The notes under the pieces are model-generated. The model had not been told where the DNA came from. It searched no databases and saw only the letters and a list, made by a program, of their open reading frames with translations. 64,000 bases of DNA from Pseudomonadota bacterium (GTDB lineage Bacteria; Pseudomonadota; Alphaproteobacteria; Acetobacterales; Acetobacteraceae). Below, in pieces: positions 57,179-64,000 of the stretch (within the stretch, counting starts at the first letter, position 1; each line of letters opens with the position of its first letter). The translations under genes were made by a program, and so were the position numbers. The DNA lies in contig JAJZFA010000003.1 of the NCBI GenBank assembly GCA_021805565.1, positions 1 to 64,000 of the forward strand, read 5' to 3'.

Positions 57179-57943
57179 ATGAATCTGTTCGACCTGAAAG
57201 GCAAAGTCGCCGTCGTGACTGGCGGCAACGGCGGAATCGGCCTCGGCATGGCGCGCGGCATCGCCTCATGCGGTGCCAGCATCGTCATTGCCGGGCGCGA
57301 CCGAGACAAAGCCGCCACCGCGTTGACCGCGCTGCATGAAATGGGCGCCGACGCCGGCTTCATCGCCGCCGATATCACCCAGAAGGCCGACTGTCTGGCG
57401 CTGATCGCGGGTGCGGAAGCCTTGTATGGGCGGGTCGATATCCTGGTGAACAACGCCGGCACGTCCGTCCGCAAGATGCCGCAGGATTTGTCGGAGGACG
57501 AATGGCACCACGTCCTGGATACCAACCTGACCAGTGCGTTCCTGTGTTCCCAGGCGGCCTATCCGGCGATGGTCAGGCAAGGCGGCGGCAAGATGATCAA
57601 TGTCGGGTCCATGATGTCGCTGTTCGGTGCGCCCTACGCCACGGCCTATGCGTCCAGCAAGGGCGGCATCGTGCAGATGTCGCGCGCGATGGCGACCGCA
57701 TGGGCCAAGGACAACATCCAGGTCAACGCGGTGCTACCCGGCTGGATCGATACCGATCTGACCCGGCGGGCCCGCCAGCAGGTGGACGGGCTACAGAACA
57801 GCGTGGAAAAGCGCACCCCGCAGGGGCGGTGGGGTACGGCGGACGATATGGCCGGCGTGGCCGCATTCCTGGCCGGTCCGGCATCTGATTTCGTAACGGG
57901 CGCGGCGATACCGGTGGATGGCGGGTTCTCGGTCGCGATGTAG
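57179..57943 (+). CDS. SDR family oxidoreductase
   Basis: 254-residue classical SDR. VVTGGNGGIGLGMA, LVNNAGTS, NVGSMMSLFG with catalytic Ser, YASSKGG (Tyr, Lys) and the C-terminal TGAAIPVDGGFSVAM. Similar to gluconate 5-dehydrogenase / KduD-like enzymes but specificity is not decidable. Start fixed at the conserved MNLFDLKGK. Convergent with the acyl-CoA synthetase. Confidence 0.87.
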   Translation: MNLFDLKGKVAVVTGGNGGIGLGMARGIASCGASIVIAGRDRDKAATALTALHEMGADAGFIAADITQKADCLALIAGAEALYGRVDILVNNAGTSVRKMPQDLSEDEWHHVLDTNLTSAFLCSQAAYPAMVRQGGGKMINVGSMMSLFGAPYATAYASSKGGIVQMSRAMATAWAKDNIQVNAVLPGWIDTDLTRRARQQVDGLQNSVEKRTPQGRWGTADDMAGVAAFLAGPASDFVTGAAIPVDGGFSVAM

Positions 57944-57950
57944 GGCTGTT

Positions 57951-59546
57951 TTACCCGCCGTCGCGCAACTGGCGCCGGATGATTTTCCCCGTTGCCGTCA
58001 TCGGCAATGCGTCCACAAAGACCACGTGGCGCGGATATTCATGGGCGGCCAGCCGGGTTTTCACGAACGCCTGAATCTCGGCGGCCAGACCGGGCGATCC
58101 GGTCAGGCCGGGCCGTAGCACGATCCACGCCTTGACGGCCTCGGTTCGCACCGGATCGGGAATACCGGCGACGGCGGCCATGCTGACGGCGGGATGGCCA
58201 AGCAGACAGTCCTCGATTTCGCCCGGGCCGATGCGGTAGCCGGCGCTGGTGATCAGATCGTCCGACCGGCCGGCGAACCAGAAGTAGCCGTCGTCGTCCC
58301 GCCGTGCCAGATCGCCCGTCAGCAGCCAGTCACCCACATATTTCGCCGCCGTCGCGTCGGGGTTGTTCCAGTATCCCAGAAACATCACCGGATCGGGCCG
58401 CCGCACCGCGATGGTGCCGGTGTGTCCGGTTGGAACCTCGTTTCCCGTGTCATCGATGATCGCAACGCGGTGACCCGGCACCGCCCGTCCCAGCGAGCCG
58501 GGGCGAATGGGAAACAGCGCCCCGTTGTTGGCGGCGACCAAATTGCATTCGGTCTGGCCATAGAACTCATTCGGGGTCACGCCAAACGTCGCCTTCGCCC
58601 AGTCCAGCAGTTCCGCACCCAGGGTTTCGCCGCCGCTGCCGATGCTGCGAAGCCCCGCCGCGGCTGGCCTGACACCGGCCATACGCATCAGCTTCAGCGC
58701 CGTGGGCGGCAGGAACGTGTTGCGGACATGGTGGCGGGCCATCAGGTCCATCGCCTCATCGGGATCGAATTTGCGAGCGCGATGCGCCACCACCGCCACC
58801 CCGTGATGCCAGGCCGGCAGCAGCACGTCCAGCAAACCGCCAACCCAGGCCCAGTCGGCCGGAGTCCAGAACCGGTCGCCCGGTTGCGGGAAAAAGTCCT
58901 GCGGCAGTTCGACGCCAGGAAGGTGCCCCAACAGGACACGATGCGCGTGCAGGGCGCCCTTGGGGTTTCCGGTGGTTCCGGATGTATAGACAAGCAGGGC
59001 CGGATCGTCCGCGCCGGTATCGACAGGGACGAAACGATCCGACGCCTTGTCCAGTGCCGCGCCGAACGACTGGCCAACGCCAACGACGTAAATCCGTTGC
59101 AGCTCCGGCAGCGTGTCGCGGATCGCGTGCAGCTTCGCGGCGCCCGCCAGATCGGTGACAATGCCGCGCGCGCCGCTGTCGGACAGGCGAAACCGCAGAG
59201 CCTCGTCCCCGAACAGGGTGAACAGCGGAACCGAGATCAGCCCCGCCTTGAACGCGGCCAGATGCGCGATCGCGGTTTCCGGCGATTGTTGCAGCAGAAT
59301 CGCCAGCCGGTCGCCACGCGCGAAACCGTGCGCGCGCAGCGCATTGGCGAAGCGGTTGGACTGCTGGCGGAAGTAATCGAACGAATATTCGGTCACCGCG
59401 CCGGTATCGGCGACATAGATCATTGCCAGGCGTCCGCTGCCATCGGCGTGCCTGTCGCAGGTATCGACACCGATATTGTAGCGGCCGGGCACGACCCAGG
59501 TGAAATCCCGATACAAGCGGTCGTAATCGGTATCGCGCGTCAGCAT
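57951..59546 (-). CDS. AMP-dependent acyl-CoA synthetase
   Basis: 531-residue ANL-superfamily ligase activating a carboxylic acid to its CoA thioester through an acyl-adenylate. P-loop VYTSGTTGNPKGALH, FYGQTECNLV (A5 region), TGDLARRDDDGYFWFAGR with the conserved Asp, GYRIGPGEIE hinge, and the catalytic Lys in PMTATGKIIRR. Closest in style to medium-chain/short-chain acyl-CoA synthetases. Substrate not predicted. Confidence 0.88.
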   Translation of the reverse strand: MLTRDTDYDRLYRDFTWVVPGRYNIGVDTCDRHADGSGRLAMIYVADTGAVTEYSFDYFRQQSNRFANALRAHGFARGDRLAILLQQSPETAIAHLAAFKAGLISVPLFTLFGDEALRFRLSDSGARGIVTDLAGAAKLHAIRDTLPELQRIYVVGVGQSFGAALDKASDRFVPVDTGADDPALLVYTSGTTGNPKGALHAHRVLLGHLPGVELPQDFFPQPGDRFWTPADWAWVGGLLDVLLPAWHHGVAVVAHRARKFDPDEAMDLMARHHVRNTFLPPTALKLMRMAGVRPAAAGLRSIGSGGETLGAELLDWAKATFGVTPNEFYGQTECNLVAANNGALFPIRPGSLGRAVPGHRVAIIDDTGNEVPTGHTGTIAVRRPDPVMFLGYWNNPDATAAKYVGDWLLTGDLARRDDDGYFWFAGRSDDLITSAGYRIGPGEIEDCLLGHPAVSMAAVAGIPDPVRTEAVKAWIVLRPGLTGSPGLAAEIQAFVKTRLAAHEYPRHVVFVDALPMTATGKIIRRQLRDGG

Positions 59547-59875
59547 GGTTCGTTTTCTCCCGATCCGCAGGCTGAACCCATCGCCGCCCTCGCGTCTAGC
59601 CGGGGTCCCGCACGGTCGCGCGAAATCCCAGGTTCCTCCGCCGGTTCATTGCGTAACACGATCGAACCGCACGCGGCCAAAGCACTGTCCGGAGGCATCG
59701 ACCGCGGCCGGCCGATGCCCGATACCCTGACCGGACCGGTCGCCGCGGGATCGCGACCGAATGGCGGCCCGTTGCATATAACAGCGATCCGGCTGGCGGG
59801 GCGGTGACGGAGCGGTTGGGTTGCAACGCCGGCGATCCGGCCCATTTCGGCACAAGGCATTTGGAAGTGTGTCGC
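59547..59875. other. 329 bp divergent intergenic region
   Basis: Lies between the acyl-CoA synthetase (minus) and SOUL (plus) starts, so it should contain both promoters. No clear sigma-70 pair, palindrome or RNA was recognised; frames in it look like random GC-rich translation. Confidence 0.35.
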
Positions 59876-60499
59876 ATGTCTGGCTTCGTGTATTATTTGG
59901 TTGCGTTCGCCGACTCCATCGCGTCGGTGTTCGGGGTGCGTTCGCCGTACGAACAGCCGCACTACGTCGTGCTTCAGGACCTCGGACAAAGCGCCGAAGT
60001 GCGCCGTTACGACCCACGGCTGGCGATCGAGGCCACCGTGGATGCACCGGATCGCGACAAAGCGGCGAGCCAAGCCTTCGGACTGCTGTTCCGTTACATT
60101 GCCGGTGCTAACCAAACCAGCCAGACAATCGCCATGACGGTGCCGGTGCGCACGGCATCCGAACAGATCGCGATGACCGCGCCAGTCCAGACGAGTACTG
60201 GCAACGATCACCTCAGCATGCGGTTTTTTCTGCCCGCGGAGGTTGCGCGAGCGGGCGCCCCGGCGCCGCTCGACCCGCAGCTGCATTTAGTGGAGGTGCC
60301 GGCCAGCACGGTTGCCGCGCGCCGCTATTCCGGTATCGCCGACCAGGCCGCTCGGGACCGTAATACCGCGATCCTGATGTCGGTCCTGGCGCATACGGAC
60401 TGGAAGCCGGACGGCAGCGCATTCCAGTTAAGCTACGATCCGCCGTTTGCAATTCCATTCTTACATCGCAATGAAATCGCAATTGGCATTACCCGGTAA
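59876..60499 (+). CDS. SOUL haem-binding family protein
   Basis: 207 residues of the SOUL/HBP family: EVRRYDPRLAIEATVD, the double IAMTVPV / IAMTAPV motif, MRFFLP, and WKPDG... SYDPPFAIPF at the C-terminus. Family members bind haem or related tetrapyrroles. A possible N-terminal helix is present (VYYLVAFADSIASVF). It lies near the cytochrome bd operon but faces it convergently, so a link is only suggestive. Confidence 0.87.
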   Translation: MSGFVYYLVAFADSIASVFGVRSPYEQPHYVVLQDLGQSAEVRRYDPRLAIEATVDAPDRDKAASQAFGLLFRYIAGANQTSQTIAMTVPVRTASEQIAMTAPVQTSTGNDHLSMRFFLPAEVARAGAPAPLDPQLHLVEVPASTVAARRYSGIADQAARDRNTAILMSVLAHTDWKPDGSAFQLSYDPPFAIPFLHRNEIAIGITR

Positions 60500-60504
60500 C
60501 CGCT

Positions 60505-60520
60505 GACAGCCGGCGCTGTC
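60505..60520 (+). terminator. Hairpin after the SOUL gene
   Basis: GACAGC at 60505-60510 pairs with GCTGTC at 60515-60520 over a CGGC loop, 5 bases after the stop codon. No T-run. Confidence 0.4.
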
Positions 60521-60580
60521 GGGCGCCATAATATCCGGTTTCAGCCCCAGGCGGCGTTTATCGCCATTCTGCCGATCCGG

Positions 60581-60697
60581 TCAGCTTGTCAGGCCGGCCA
60601 CCCCCATCAACCCGCGCATCAGCACGGCGAAAATAGTCAACGCCAGCACGCCCGCCGACCAGATCGTTACCAGCCAGGCCACGCGGCGCCACCACAT
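60581..60697 (-). CDS. DUF2474 small subunit of cytochrome bd
   Basis: 38-residue single-helix protein (WWRRVAWLVTIWSAGVLALT). DUF2474 peptides are encoded at the end of cyanide-insensitive oxidase operons and are the counterpart of CydX/CydZ, stabilising the complex. Its ATG overlaps the cydB stop (TGATG). Too short for many gene finders. Confidence 0.8.
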   Translation of the reverse strand: MWWRRVAWLVTIWSAGVLALTIFAVLMRGLMGVAGLTS

Positions 60698-61719
60698 CAG
60701 TGATAGCCCTCCTTGCCCGTGACCTTGCCGCGGAACACGTGGTAGGCAAATCCGGTATAGGCCAGGATGACCGGAATGATCAGCAGCGCCCCAACCAGCG
60801 CGAAGCCCTGGCTTTGCACCGGGCCGGCCGCGTCGCGGAATGACACGCCCGGCGGTATAATGTTCGGCCACAAACTGATCGCAAGGCCCGTGTAACCCAG
60901 GAACAGCAGGAATAGTGCGAGTAAAAACGGTCCGGCGTTCGGCACCCTGCTGTCCGCGCCGCCGGTCAGCAGCCGCATAGACAGCAGGCTTGTCGCAACG
61001 ACCAGGATAGGCACCGGAGCGAGATAGAAAATGTTCGGCACGCTGAACCAGCGGGTCGCGATGGCGCCGTGCGCCAGCGGGGTCCAAACGCTGACAATGC
61101 CGATCCCAATCAGCACCGCCGGAACGATCCGCTTTGCATGGCCGATCATGCGGCCCTGTAACGCGCCCCCGGTTTTCATGATCAGCCAGGTGCTGCCCAG
61201 CATGGCATAGGCGACAATCACGCCCAGCCCGGTGAACACGCTGAATGGCGACAGCCAGTCCAGCGCGCCGCCTTCGTACGACGGGCCGGTCACGACGAAC
61301 CCGCCGATGAAGGCGCCCAGCGCCGCACCCTGCGCGAAAGCGGCAATATAGGATCCGCCGGCGAAGGCGATATCCCATGCCCAGCGGTGCGATTCGTCGG
61401 CCTTGAAGCGGAATTCGAACGCCACGCCGCGCAAGATCAGGCCCATCAGCATCATGACGATCGGAATATACAGCGCGCTCAGCAGCACCGAATAGGCTAG
61501 CGGAAACGCCGCCAGCAATCCTGCGCCGCCCAACACCAGCCAGGTTTCGTTACCGTCCCAGACCGGCGCGACGGTGTTGACCATGATATCGCGCTCATGC
61601 GTGTCGGCCACGAACGGGAACAGGATGCCGATGCCCAGGTCGAAGCCGTCCATGACGACATACATCATCAGCCCGAAGCCGATAATCACGATCCAGATCA
61701 GCGACAGATCGATGCCCAT
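60697..61719 (-). CDS. cydB: Cytochrome bd-type quinol oxidase subunit II
   Basis: 340-residue multi-helix membrane protein. Starts MGIDLSLIWIVIIGFGLMMY with VVMDGFDLGIGILFPF and APVWDGNETWLVLGG, hallmarks of CydB/CioB. Start at 61719, 5 bases after the cydA stop. Works with subunit I as a terminal oxidase reducing oxygen to water. Confidence 0.93.
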   Translation of the reverse strand: MGIDLSLIWIVIIGFGLMMYVVMDGFDLGIGILFPFVADTHERDIMVNTVAPVWDGNETWLVLGGAGLLAAFPLAYSVLLSALYIPIVMMLMGLILRGVAFEFRFKADESHRWAWDIAFAGGSYIAAFAQGAALGAFIGGFVVTGPSYEGGALDWLSPFSVFTGLGVIVAYAMLGSTWLIMKTGGALQGRMIGHAKRIVPAVLIGIGIVSVWTPLAHGAIATRWFSVPNIFYLAPVPILVVATSLLSMRLLTGGADSRVPNAGPFLLALFLLFLGYTGLAISLWPNIIPPGVSFRDAAGPVQSQGFALVGALLIIPVILAYTGFAYHVFRGKVTGKEGYH

Positions 61720-61724
61720 CGTCG

Positions 61725-63140
61725 TCAGGCCCCCGTTCCGGCGGACAGCGGATCGATATCGGGGGCGCCCGACAGCGGCCGGGCGGGACTCAGGTTCGCA
61801 TGCGGGTCCGGCGGCCCGATGCCCCGGTCCGGGCCTTTGGCGACCAGCTTCAGCAGGTATGAAATCCCGGTGCCGAACACCGCGCAATACACCGCGACAA
61901 AAATCGCCAGCGTGGTACTCAATGCCAGCGCCGAGTGCCGCGACGCCGCATCCGCGGTTCGCATCACGCCATAAACCACCCAGGGTTGCCGCCCGATTTC
62001 CGTCGTCATCCAGCCCGCCAGCATAGCAACAATGCCCGCTGGTCCCATCGCCACCGCGAAGCGCAGGAACAACCGCTGGTCGTAAAGCTGCCCGCGCCAG
62101 CGAAGCCAGGCGCCCAGAACGCCCAGCAACGCCATCAGCATGCCAAGCCCCACCATGATCCGGAACGTCCAGAACACGATGGCCGAATCAGGCCGGTCGC
62201 CGGCCGGAAATTCGTCGAGACCGGGAATTTGGCCGTCCCATGTATGGGTCAGGATCAGGCTGCCAAGATGCGGGACTTCGAGTGCGTACAGAGTCTTCCG
62301 GGCGGCCATATCCGGCCAGCCGAACAGGATCAGCGGCACGCTTTCGCCGGGCGCGTTCGACCAATGGCCCTCCATCGCCGCGATCTTGGCGGGCTGGTAT
62401 TCCAGCGTGTTGTGGCCATGCTCGTCGCCGGCGAAAATCTGGACTGGCGCCACGATCAGCAGCATCCACATCGCCATGGAGAACATCGTTTTGACGCGCG
62501 GATTGTCGCGGTATTTCAGCAGATGCCACGCGCCGGCCGAACCGACGAACAAGGCTGTCGCGAGGTAGGCGGCCAGGCCCATATGCACGAGGCGATAGGG
62601 GAACGACGGGTTGAAGATCACCTTCAGCCAGTCGGTCGGTACCACCCGGCCGCCGATTATTTCATAGCCTTGCGGCGTCTGCATCCAACTGTTCGACGCC
62701 AGGATCCAGGTCATCGACACCACGGTTCCGGCGGCGACCATCAGCGTGGCGAAGAAGTGCAGGCCCGGCCCAACCTTGGTCCAGCCGAACAGCATCACGC
62801 CCAGGAAGCCTGCTTCCAGAAAAAATGCGGTCAACACTTCGTAAGCCAGAAGCGGGCCGGTCACGCCGCCCGCGAAGGTGGAAAAATAGCTCCAGTTAGT
62901 GCCGAATTCGTAGGCCATGACCAGGCCGGAGACGACGCCCATGGCGAAATTGACCGCGAAGGCCTTCGACCAGAAGTGGTACAGGTCGAGATAGACCGGG
63001 TCTTTCCGGATCAGCCACAGCCCTTCCAGCACCGCCAGATAGCTTCCCAGACCGATGGTGATGGCCGGAAACACGATATGGAAGGAAATCGTGAAACCGA
63101 ACTGAATGCGGGCCAGCATGACCGGGTCGAGATATGACAT
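61725..63140 (-). CDS. cydA: Cytochrome bd-type quinol oxidase subunit I (CIO type)
   Basis: 471-residue haem-carrying subunit. FGFTISFHIVFPAITIG with haem-ligand His, the quinol loop, and GWMTTEIGRQPWVVYGVMRT with the GRQPW motif. It is shorter than E. coli CydA because the Q-loop insertion is missing, which together with the DUF2474 subunit marks the cyanide-insensitive (CioAB) type. The start has GGAAGG upstream. First gene of the operon. Confidence 0.93.
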   Translation of the reverse strand: MSYLDPVMLARIQFGFTISFHIVFPAITIGLGSYLAVLEGLWLIRKDPVYLDLYHFWSKAFAVNFAMGVVSGLVMAYEFGTNWSYFSTFAGGVTGPLLAYEVLTAFFLEAGFLGVMLFGWTKVGPGLHFFATLMVAAGTVVSMTWILASNSWMQTPQGYEIIGGRVVPTDWLKVIFNPSFPYRLVHMGLAAYLATALFVGSAGAWHLLKYRDNPRVKTMFSMAMWMLLIVAPVQIFAGDEHGHNTLEYQPAKIAAMEGHWSNAPGESVPLILFGWPDMAARKTLYALEVPHLGSLILTHTWDGQIPGLDEFPAGDRPDSAIVFWTFRIMVGLGMLMALLGVLGAWLRWRGQLYDQRLFLRFAVAMGPAGIVAMLAGWMTTEIGRQPWVVYGVMRTADAASRHSALALSTTLAIFVAVYCAVFGTGISYLLKLVAKGPDRGIGPPDPHANLSPARPLSGAPDIDPLSAGTGA

Positions 63141-63251
63141 TGCCTTCCTTTACACCCAAATTCACCGCCGCCGCTAACGCGCCGCCATGACGATTCGGTG
63201 CGCGCGCCGGTTATTCAAGACGGGGCGGTCGCTTGGCAGCGCCACCGCGTG

Positions 63252-63941
63252 TCAGGCGATCCGCACGGCGCTGCCCCGGCCGATCTCGAAGCTGAACAAA
63301 CGCTCCTTTCCCAGCAGAAACACCCGCCCGCCGCGCGGAAACAGCCGGTTGATCGCCGGATCGCGGACATCCAGGCCGCCGGTATAGGCGCCGAACGCCG
63401 GCATCATCAGCCGCTTGCCGTCGAACACGAAGCAAGGGCGGCTCACCGGCCCAGTGCGGGCTATGATCGTCGCCTTGGGATGGTGATGCCCCACGATTTC
63501 CCCGGCATCCGCCTTCGGAACCGCCTGATGGCGGAACACCAGCGGCGTGTCCGCGTGGGTGTCCACCCATGCGCCGCCCAGTCCGTTTTGCGGAACCGGA
63601 TCGTGGTTGCCCAGCACCCAGATGAACCGGTGCGCCCGCGTCATCGCGCGCAGCCGGTCTTGCTCGCTGGCCGGCAGCCGGTCCGCCCCCTGCGCATCGT
63701 GGAACGAATCGCCCAGTGCGATCACCGCCGCCGGCGACCAGCGGCGCAGCAGCAGGGCCAGCCGGTCCAGCGTCGCATGGGTATCCCAGGGCGGCAGCAA
63801 CATGCCGCGCCGAGCGAAGGAGGAGCCTTTTTCCAGATGCAGGTCGGATACGATCAGCATCCGTCGGTCCGGCCAGAACAGCGCGCCCATCGGATCGAGC
63901 ATCAGCCGTTCCCCGGCCAAATGGATCGGCGCCGCCGTCAC
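63252..63941 (-). CDS. pdeM: Ligase-associated DNA damage response phosphoesterase PdeM
   Basis: 229-residue calcineurin-like metallophosphoesterase. SDLHLEKGS (metal), GDSFHD, LGNHDP and GHHHPKA are the di-metal ligands. The family accompanies the Lhr-type helicase and ATP-dependent ligase in a DNA-damage cluster. It begins with GTG, and a TGA of an upstream frame overlaps this start (GTGA), suggesting the partner gene continues beyond the window. The matching ligase is 38 kb away. Confidence 0.88.
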   Translation of the reverse strand: MTAAPIHLAGERLMLDPMGALFWPDRRMLIVSDLHLEKGSSFARRGMLLPPWDTHATLDRLALLLRRWSPAAVIALGDSFHDAQGADRLPASEQDRLRAMTRAHRFIWVLGNHDPVPQNGLGGAWVDTHADTPLVFRHQAVPKADAGEIVGHHHPKATIIARTGPVSRPCFVFDGKRLMMPAFGAYTGGLDVRDPAINRLFPRGGRVFLLGKERLFSFEIGRGSAVRIA

Positions 63942-64000
63942 GAAAACAAATCCGCGTGCCGGACGCGACGCTGGATGCCGGACCGATGGAGAGTTCGGAC
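63938..64000 (-). CDS. Possible 3' end of an upstream gene (partial)
   Basis: A frame entering from the right edge ends at the TGA that overlaps the pdeM GTG (…RRVRHADLFS). In related genomes an Lhr-type DEXH helicase precedes pdeM, so this may be its last 20 codons. The fragment is too short to confirm. Confidence 0.35.
   Translation of the reverse strand, partial: VRTLHRSGIQRRVRHADLFS

Overview
The window is a 64 kb stretch of GC-rich, gene-dense bacterial chromosome. Gene content points to an alphaproteobacterium, probably Rhodospirillales and perhaps Acetobacteraceae: a glyA-nrdR-ribD-ribE-ribB-ribH-nusB run, an NADP-type isocitrate dehydrogenase, a type 2 ArgC, a cyanide-insensitive-type cytochrome bd with a DUF2474 subunit, and an ATP-dependent DNA ligase plus PdeM-type phosphoesterase. 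The taxonomic placement is inference from gene types, not from a marker sequence. No rRNA, prophage, insertion sequence or CRISPR array is visible. One tRNA is present: tRNA-Pro(GGG) on the minus strand at 23767-23843.

Layout. 0.2-5.3 kb: a small-molecule catabolic cluster (flavin monooxygenase, AtuA/DUF1446, DUF4387, a degenerate type II dehydroquinase-like protein, and a tartrate/malate-type dehydrogenase). 5.4-6.8 kb: polysaccharide flippase. 7.1-8.7 kb: SCPx-type thiolase-like protein with its DUF35 partner. 8.9-10.2 kb: two proteins I do not recognise. 10.3-13.7 kb: DEAD-box helicase overlapping glutaryl-CoA dehydrogenase. 13.7-14.8 kb: WecA-type sugar-phosphate transferase. 15.7-19.1 kb: large hybrid histidine kinase with a minisatellite-encoded linker. 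19.4-21.5 kb: icd and a dienelactone hydrolase. 21.7-25.6 kb: double-domain GT2 running into the tRNA-Pro gene, then DNA ligase. 25.7-29.4 kb: argC, gamma carbonic anhydrase, priA.

29.4-33.4 kb is the most accessory-looking part. It holds about 0.9 kb of non-coding or decayed DNA, an orphan M91-like zinc metallopeptidase, and a tightly coupled pair made of an AlbA_2/GHKL-ATPase protein and a ParA-like ATPase with no ParB. 33.4-43.8 kb is housekeeping: purH, a GT4, tsaE, glyA, nrdR, the riboflavin genes, nusB and an acyltransferase, with a REP/BIME-like palindrome between nrdR and ribD.

43.8-52.6 kb: DUF2147 protein, nicotinamidase, an orphan peptide-type binding protein, SDR, cytosine-deaminase-type amidohydrolase, crcB, and a divergent MarR-EmrA-EmrB efflux operon. 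52.8-57.0 kb: an EF-G-like GTPase, then a convergent pair that looks like a type II restriction-modification system (Dam-class methylase and SacI-family nuclease). 57.2-64 kb: SDR, acyl-CoA synthetase, SOUL haem-binding protein, the cydA-cydB-DUF2474 operon and pdeM at the edge.

The strongest leads are the AlbA_2-GHKL/ParA pair with the neighbouring M91 peptidase, the dehydroquinase-like protein that has lost its catalytic Tyr, the RibBA-like protein whose GTP cyclohydrolase half has lost its zinc cysteines, the SacI-family R-M pair, and the G-tract repeat inside the histidine kinase gene.
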